Below, piece after piece: positions 14,401 through 16,678 of a stretch of DNA of 16,678 nt. The position numbers and the translations under genes are program-made. Each line of letters opens with the position of its first letter. The stretch's first letter is position 1. The notes below the pieces were generated by a model. That model made no database searches. It was not told where the DNA came from and saw only the letters and a list, made by a program, of their open reading frames with translations. Source of the DNA: Streptomyces sp. NRRL S-340 (lineage in GTDB: Bacteria > Actinomycetota > Actinomycetes > Streptomycetales > Streptomycetaceae); contig NZ_JOIY01000075.1 of NCBI RefSeq assembly GCF_000720185.1, positions 1-16,678 on the forward strand, in the 5' to 3' direction.

Positions 14401-15399
14401 ACAGCCGCGTCCAACGCAGAAGCCTCGGCAAAGGACGCAGACGCGGCAGCCACCCGCGCCGAAGCCGAGGAGCGTGCGCAACTCGCGGCCGACAACACGG
14501 CACGGGCAAACGCCGAGAGCGTCGATGTCGGCGGAGATATGACGGCGGACGAAGAGGCGATCCTCCTGGCCCAGTGCGGCCAGGACTGTGTCGACCAGTT
14601 CCGCAACGCTCGGGCGCTCGCGTCGATGGACGTGATCGATTGGGTCAAGGAGAACGGCGCTGGCATCCTGCTTGAGGTTGTGGGCGTTAACGACGTCCGG
14701 CGCTGTCTCGGCTCAGGTGATGTGGAGAGTTGCCTCTGGGGGGTGGTCGACGTCGCTTCCTTGGTCACCGTGGTCGGCAAGCTGCCAGCGGTGGGCAAAG
14801 CCGTCGCCCGCGTCGCGGCAGGCATAGGCAAGTTCTTGGAACAGTCGCGCACAGCGAAGAAGACTCTGGAGTGGCTCCGCGCGATCATCGCGGACTACAA
14901 AGCCTCAGAGTGCCTCGTCGCAGGAGTCGCTTCGGCCAGTCCGGCCGGCGCTCAGGCCGTGGTGAGCAGTCCCGTCTACCGCACAACCAGCGGTGTCGGC
15001 GTGCGCACCGCAGGGTTCGGCCAGACCCTGCTGGCCGCGAGCGCCAAGAAGTTCTGCGGCATCAAGTGGGTCTCGATGGTGGACCAGGACTGGGCGGTGA
15101 AGGGCGCCCACATCAACCTGAAGAACGGCAGGGAGGTCCGCATTTTCGTGGACTACAACGGCAACCTGGCCGGTCAGGCCATCAAAGTCACAGCGGGCCT
15201 CGCCACTCAATCCGAGATCGACGCCACGATCGAGGCGGTCAAGGCCAGCTCGGCCCTGCGCGCCGACTTCATCGCCAAGGCGACCGAGGCGATGAATATC
15301 ATGAACACTCCTCTGGAGAAGGGCGGCAACTGGGGCATGGCTCAGAATAGAGGCGCGGAGATGGCCCGGCTGATCCGACTTCTGAAGAAGCTGGGGTGA
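11482..15399 (+). CDS. Large secreted coiled-coil protein with C-terminal toxin-like domain (polymorphic toxin)
   Basis: The protein is 1305 aa, from ATG 11482 with AGAGGAGA 5 bases upstream. Residues 1-44 are a signal peptide with an Arg-rich start (RRQTRRSRLARALH) and a cleavage site TAPARA/DEPGD. Residues about 45-390 form a mixed domain with Trp-rich helices (QSWQADQILFWQQYWRDHP). Residues about 390-1020 are a very Ala-rich heptad coiled coil, a long extracellular stalk. Around 1020-1130 comes a pretoxin-like segment with Cys (LAQCGQDCVDQFRNA, RRCLGSGDVESCLWG) and a hydrophobic helix VVDVASLVTVVGKLPAVGKA. The last ~118 residues (from FCGIKWVSMVDQDWAVKGAH, INLKNGREVRIFVDYNGN, to RLIRLLKKLG) form a compact alpha/beta domain separated by a linker. 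The stalk-pretoxin-tip layout followed 4 bases later by a small cytoplasmic gene is that of actinobacterial contact-dependent or secreted polymorphic toxins. The tip domain is not recognised, so its activity is unassigned. Confidence 0.75.
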   Translation: MGIPDPPARRQTRRSRLARALHATALTTSLAVTATLMATAPARADEPGDFPSDPYQRTLRISLGEQQRKDRCDLSRDIRVAGPIQKAFVNDVLAGPDANIHETLHYGESGAYPSAEYLDAAWSDGEAESARGKEFRERQAQLDKTNAPYAYVNSQGGRPYDAPEFGADILAFTWEGREKIRAAVPEDLTPKPSPASLSKAKEAYSAIPASADDWISKYTERAADEIGVTAGSREIGSANDIASFLRFGGFPTKAPEPDSLEFRTEVETLKAAWAACDSGNPVDINRVLTGPVLQAHTEWEAEYSSQATQRKDIIAAEIAASKETQLAADYMIEAIRQSWQADQILFWQQYWRDHPTALNKPSLNDQKNATRLLATIRDTTSHLLPDVNAAVTRAKTAADQATAAQNDAWAIADQNHYPRGRGLMYAAQSVQVAKASAAAAQAAAKTVDTALKAIQANSSSSQAYYSLAQTQSHAVATEFRKAAALEAKEQAKAASEAAAKQAQEAAANAATAKQARTTAEKAEQDAKTSAAEAKRQREIAEAEKDNAERERDTAASERQKAQAAEERALSEKDNAQHARASAETAGSTAAEKLAAAEEAEWRAFAARDQAVKAEREKDATASRAAALEAAAAAAEGTEAASETRAAATEARNAANDAAGAAQRARAAANDATTAAVNSRAAATRAEGAAARSRSAADAAWSAYQKTHAAAATAHAAAAVAIDAAAAAQKNADQAEAEAKKAQAAAVNARKEATAAVAEAAKTAAWSAKTAGYAYATAQYAAGSRDAAIAVTKAADEAISLGSPYRETDSSAAFAVLIGQISKTLAEQQAAAAKAKSDEAGKAAAQAKTLADKAAGDAKIALQAAADAAAYAVQAQKSADAARASAAAASADAAAAKKADASAQKYDAQAGVDAVYAGFAADDAESAAAQADREATDAERDAASAQSAATSAQTDATAADSIATAAESDAVKAETAASNAEASAKDADAAATRAEAEERAQLAADNTARANAESVDVGGDMTADEEAILLAQCGQDCVDQFRNARALASMDVIDWVKENGAGILLEVVGVNDVRRCLGSGDVESCLWGVVDVASLVTVVGKLPAVGKAVARVAAGIGKFLEQSRTAKKTLEWLRAIIADYKASECLVAGVASASPAGAQAVVSSPVYRTTSGVGVRTAGFGQTLLAASAKKFCGIKWVSMVDQDWAVKGAHINLKNGREVRIFVDYNGNLAGQAIKVTAGLATQSEIDATIEAVKASSALRADFIAKATEAMNIMNTPLEKGGNWGMAQNRGAEMARLIRLLKKLG

Positions 15400-15403
15400 T
15401 CAC

Positions 15404-15871
15404 TTGCTCGGCGTCGACGCGATCTCACAGGCGCTCGTCACTGGATACTTCATCGGGATCGGGCCCGGCTCGACCCCGGCGGAGGCGGAGGAGCACCTCG
15501 GAGCCTCTGTACGGCAGCTGCACGGCCGCAAGCCGCACCGGCTGCTGAGGCTCGACTTCGGTCTCGTGGAGACCACGTTTACCGGTGAACCCGACTGGGT
15601 GTGCCAGTGGTTGTCCGTGCACACCCATCGGCTGGCCGAGATGCCCTCTCTCGCTGGCGAGTGTGCCGAAAGGTTCGATCTCGAGTTCTCAAGGACGGTC
15701 ACCTGGGGACAGCTCTCGCCGGAAGTCAGGAGCAGCGCTGATCTCGTTGACGTGTCGCCCTATGCCGTGCGGTACCGGTTTCCTGCCGTCAAGGCGACGG
15801 TGCACCTGTCCGAAAGTCCAGAGGGGGACGAGTCGCGCCGGGTGATCGAGAAAATTTCGATCGGAGTCTGA
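15404..15871 (+). CDS. Probable immunity protein to the adjacent toxin
   Basis: The protein is 155 aa. The start is TTG 15404, four bases after the toxin stop. GGTGATCA, a match to the extended anti-Shine-Dalgarno complement, ends two bases upstream, and an in-frame TGA excludes longer versions. It has no signal peptide or membrane segment, so it is cytoplasmic. Sequence features include TGYFIGIGPGSTPAEAEEHL (a glycine-rich turn after a strand-helix), a LLRLDFGLVETTF strand pair and a DVSPYAVRYRFPAVKATVHL strand region, suggesting an alpha/beta fold. Gene order, tight spacing and size point to an immunity protein neutralising the C-terminal domain of the upstream protein. That is inference; no named immunity family is recognised. 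The pair is closed by the terminator at 15884-15923. Confidence 0.65.
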   Translation: MLGVDAISQALVTGYFIGIGPGSTPAEAEEHLGASVRQLHGRKPHRLLRLDFGLVETTFTGEPDWVCQWLSVHTHRLAEMPSLAGECAERFDLEFSRTVTWGQLSPEVRSSADLVDVSPYAVRYRFPAVKATVHLSESPEGDESRRVIEKISIGV

Positions 15872-15883
15872 GCACGGTGCGCT

Positions 15884-15923
15884 GAAGAACGCCTGGTCTG
15901 GGATTCCGGACCAGGCGTTCTTC
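15884..15923. terminator. Bidirectional terminator
   Basis: A perfect 15-bp stem, GAAGAACGCCTGGTC with GACCAGGCGTTCTTC, encloses a 10-base loop 12 bases after the immunity gene stop. The minus-strand gene ends at 16074, so it can serve both convergent transcripts. Confidence 0.85.
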
Positions 15924-16073
15924 GTGAAGTGTTCTTGCCGATCAGCCCAGCTTCGAAGCTCAGCATTGATCCCCTCCGAGGTGAGCATCGTCTGCCCACA
16001 CTGCAGATCAGACCCCTCGCAGCCTGGCCCTTGGTGGTCTTCCGCCGAGACTCTGACCACCGCCCAAGCACTG

Positions 16074-16678
16074 TCAGTAGTGCTTCCCTCGGTAGACGCC
16101 GTCGGTGCCGACGCCCCGTCTCCAGTCGCCGAAACTCGTGTTTCCTAGCTCGAGGTTGACGATGAAGGAGCCCGCTGCGGCGAGGGTGATCCTGAACGCG
16201 GCGTCGTCCTCGCCGGGCAGGTTGTTCACAGCCAGCAACGGCCACCCTGCCGAGGCCAGGGCCTGCTCGTCGGCGATGAGGAGGAAGGGGGCTGTCGGGC
16301 CAGTCCTCATCGTCGCGTCCGATCCGCTCCTGCAGCTGGCCGGGCGTGAAGCCCCTGTAGAGGGGGTTGTCGATGACGGTGACCGACTCGTAGTGCTCCG
16401 AACTGCTGTCTTCCAGGGCCTGGAGCAGGCATTCCCATTGGTCTGGCTGGTCGTAGGACGTGCGGACCAGGAGGGGGCCAGCTGTCTCCTCGATCGTGGG
16501 GGCCGCCGGTCCGGGTTCGGCTCCGGTGCGGTCCCGGGGGATGATCTGGATGAGGAAGCGGGGCCTTTTGCCGTCCGTGGAGCGGTCGGCGGCGTGGACG
16601 CGGACCAGGTAGGGGCCCGGTCCCGCGGTGGCGAGGTTCTCCTTGCGCACGGGTGCGTATCCGCTGTCGCACAGGGCG
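16074..16678 (-). pseudogene. DUF6924-type protein, frameshifted and cut by the window edge
   Basis: The 5-prime end lies beyond the window; the frame is open through 16678. The first visible part (CDSGYAPVRKENLATAGPGP, YLVRVHAADRSTDGKRPRFL, IQIIPRD) is a beta-rich domain. The second matches the DUF6924 pattern as I recall it: PLLVRTSYDQPDQWECLLQA, VTVIDNPLYRGFTPGQLQE, then FLLIADEQALASAGWPLLAV and VNLELGNTSFGDW with the closing DGVYRGKHY-stop. The two halves are in different frames and join exactly (DSP to FLLI) if one G is removed from the G5 run at 16287-16291. DUF6924 proteins are small cytoplasmic proteins often found near polymorphic toxins. An extra immunity role is possible but unproven. 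The 150 bases between terminator and stop (15924-16073) hold no gene. Confidence 0.6.

Noticed and set aside
12964..14481. 505-aa antisense frame over the coiled-coil stalk
   Set aside because: It mirrors the Ala-rich repeat region and reads as Gly/Cys/Arg-rich low-complexity sequence; it is a shadow of the toxin gene.
13000..14500. Possible tandem DNA repeat in the Ala-rich region
   Set aside because: The repetition is at the amino-acid level (Ala/Lys/Glu heptads) with varied codons; no fixed DNA repeat unit is visible.
1..16678. CRISPR array, rRNA genes, riboswitches
   Set aside because: No regularly spaced direct repeats, no rRNA-like conserved segments and no recognisable riboswitch core were seen on either strand.

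Overview
The window looks like the left end of a linear replicon (chromosome arm or linear plasmid) of Streptomyces or a close actinomycete. Coding DNA is very GC-rich with strong GC bias at third codon positions. The first ~220 bases are a run of hairpins of the kind that forms Streptomyces telomeres. Many small or broken plasmid-type genes, an IS21 remnant and a terminal-helicase remnant follow, as expected of a subtelomeric accessory region. No Tap, Tpg or replication initiator gene is visible.

Layout. 1-217: telomere-like tandem hairpins, four of them with the same TCC loop (GGA on the opposite strand). 218-530: no clear gene, only a possible 19-residue leader ORF. 531-1340: a forward cluster of small unknown genes, one with an in-frame amber codon, ending in a small Cys/His-rich protein. 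1378-2555 (minus): a double zinc-ribbon protein and a frameshifted plasmid-type protein. 2799-3512 (plus): an unknown acidic/coiled-coil protein. 3660-5471 (minus): a KilB-like protein, a small excisionase-like HTH protein, a broken Cys-containing protein and a small secreted protein. Three closely related long hairpins (1957-2010, 2683-2728, 3595-3649) punctuate this part. 5675-6881 (minus): decayed fragments, including the C-terminal part of a Y-family DNA polymerase. 6956-7365 (plus): a frameshifted hypothetical gene, abutted by a 266-bp MITE-like element with TAA target duplications. 8196-8957: the left end and istA N-terminus of an IS21-family element, joined directly to the C-terminal helicase-associated domain of a helicase.

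From 9496 rightward the genes are large and intact. There is a secreted FG-GAP/VCBS repeat protein (568 aa), then a 1305-aa secreted Ala-rich coiled-coil protein with a polymorphic-toxin layout. A 155-aa probable immunity protein follows 4 bases after its stop codon, and a perfect 15-bp-stem terminator closes the pair. A convergent DUF6924-type gene, frameshifted at a G5 run, runs off the right edge.

The best candidate for an undescribed system is the toxin/immunity pair (11482-15871), with two TTCCGGAA palindromes three helical turns apart in its promoter region. The best structural finding is the non-archetypal telomere. At least seven genes contain frame breaks, several explained by a single base in a short homopolymer, so sequence error must be excluded before they are called pseudogenes.
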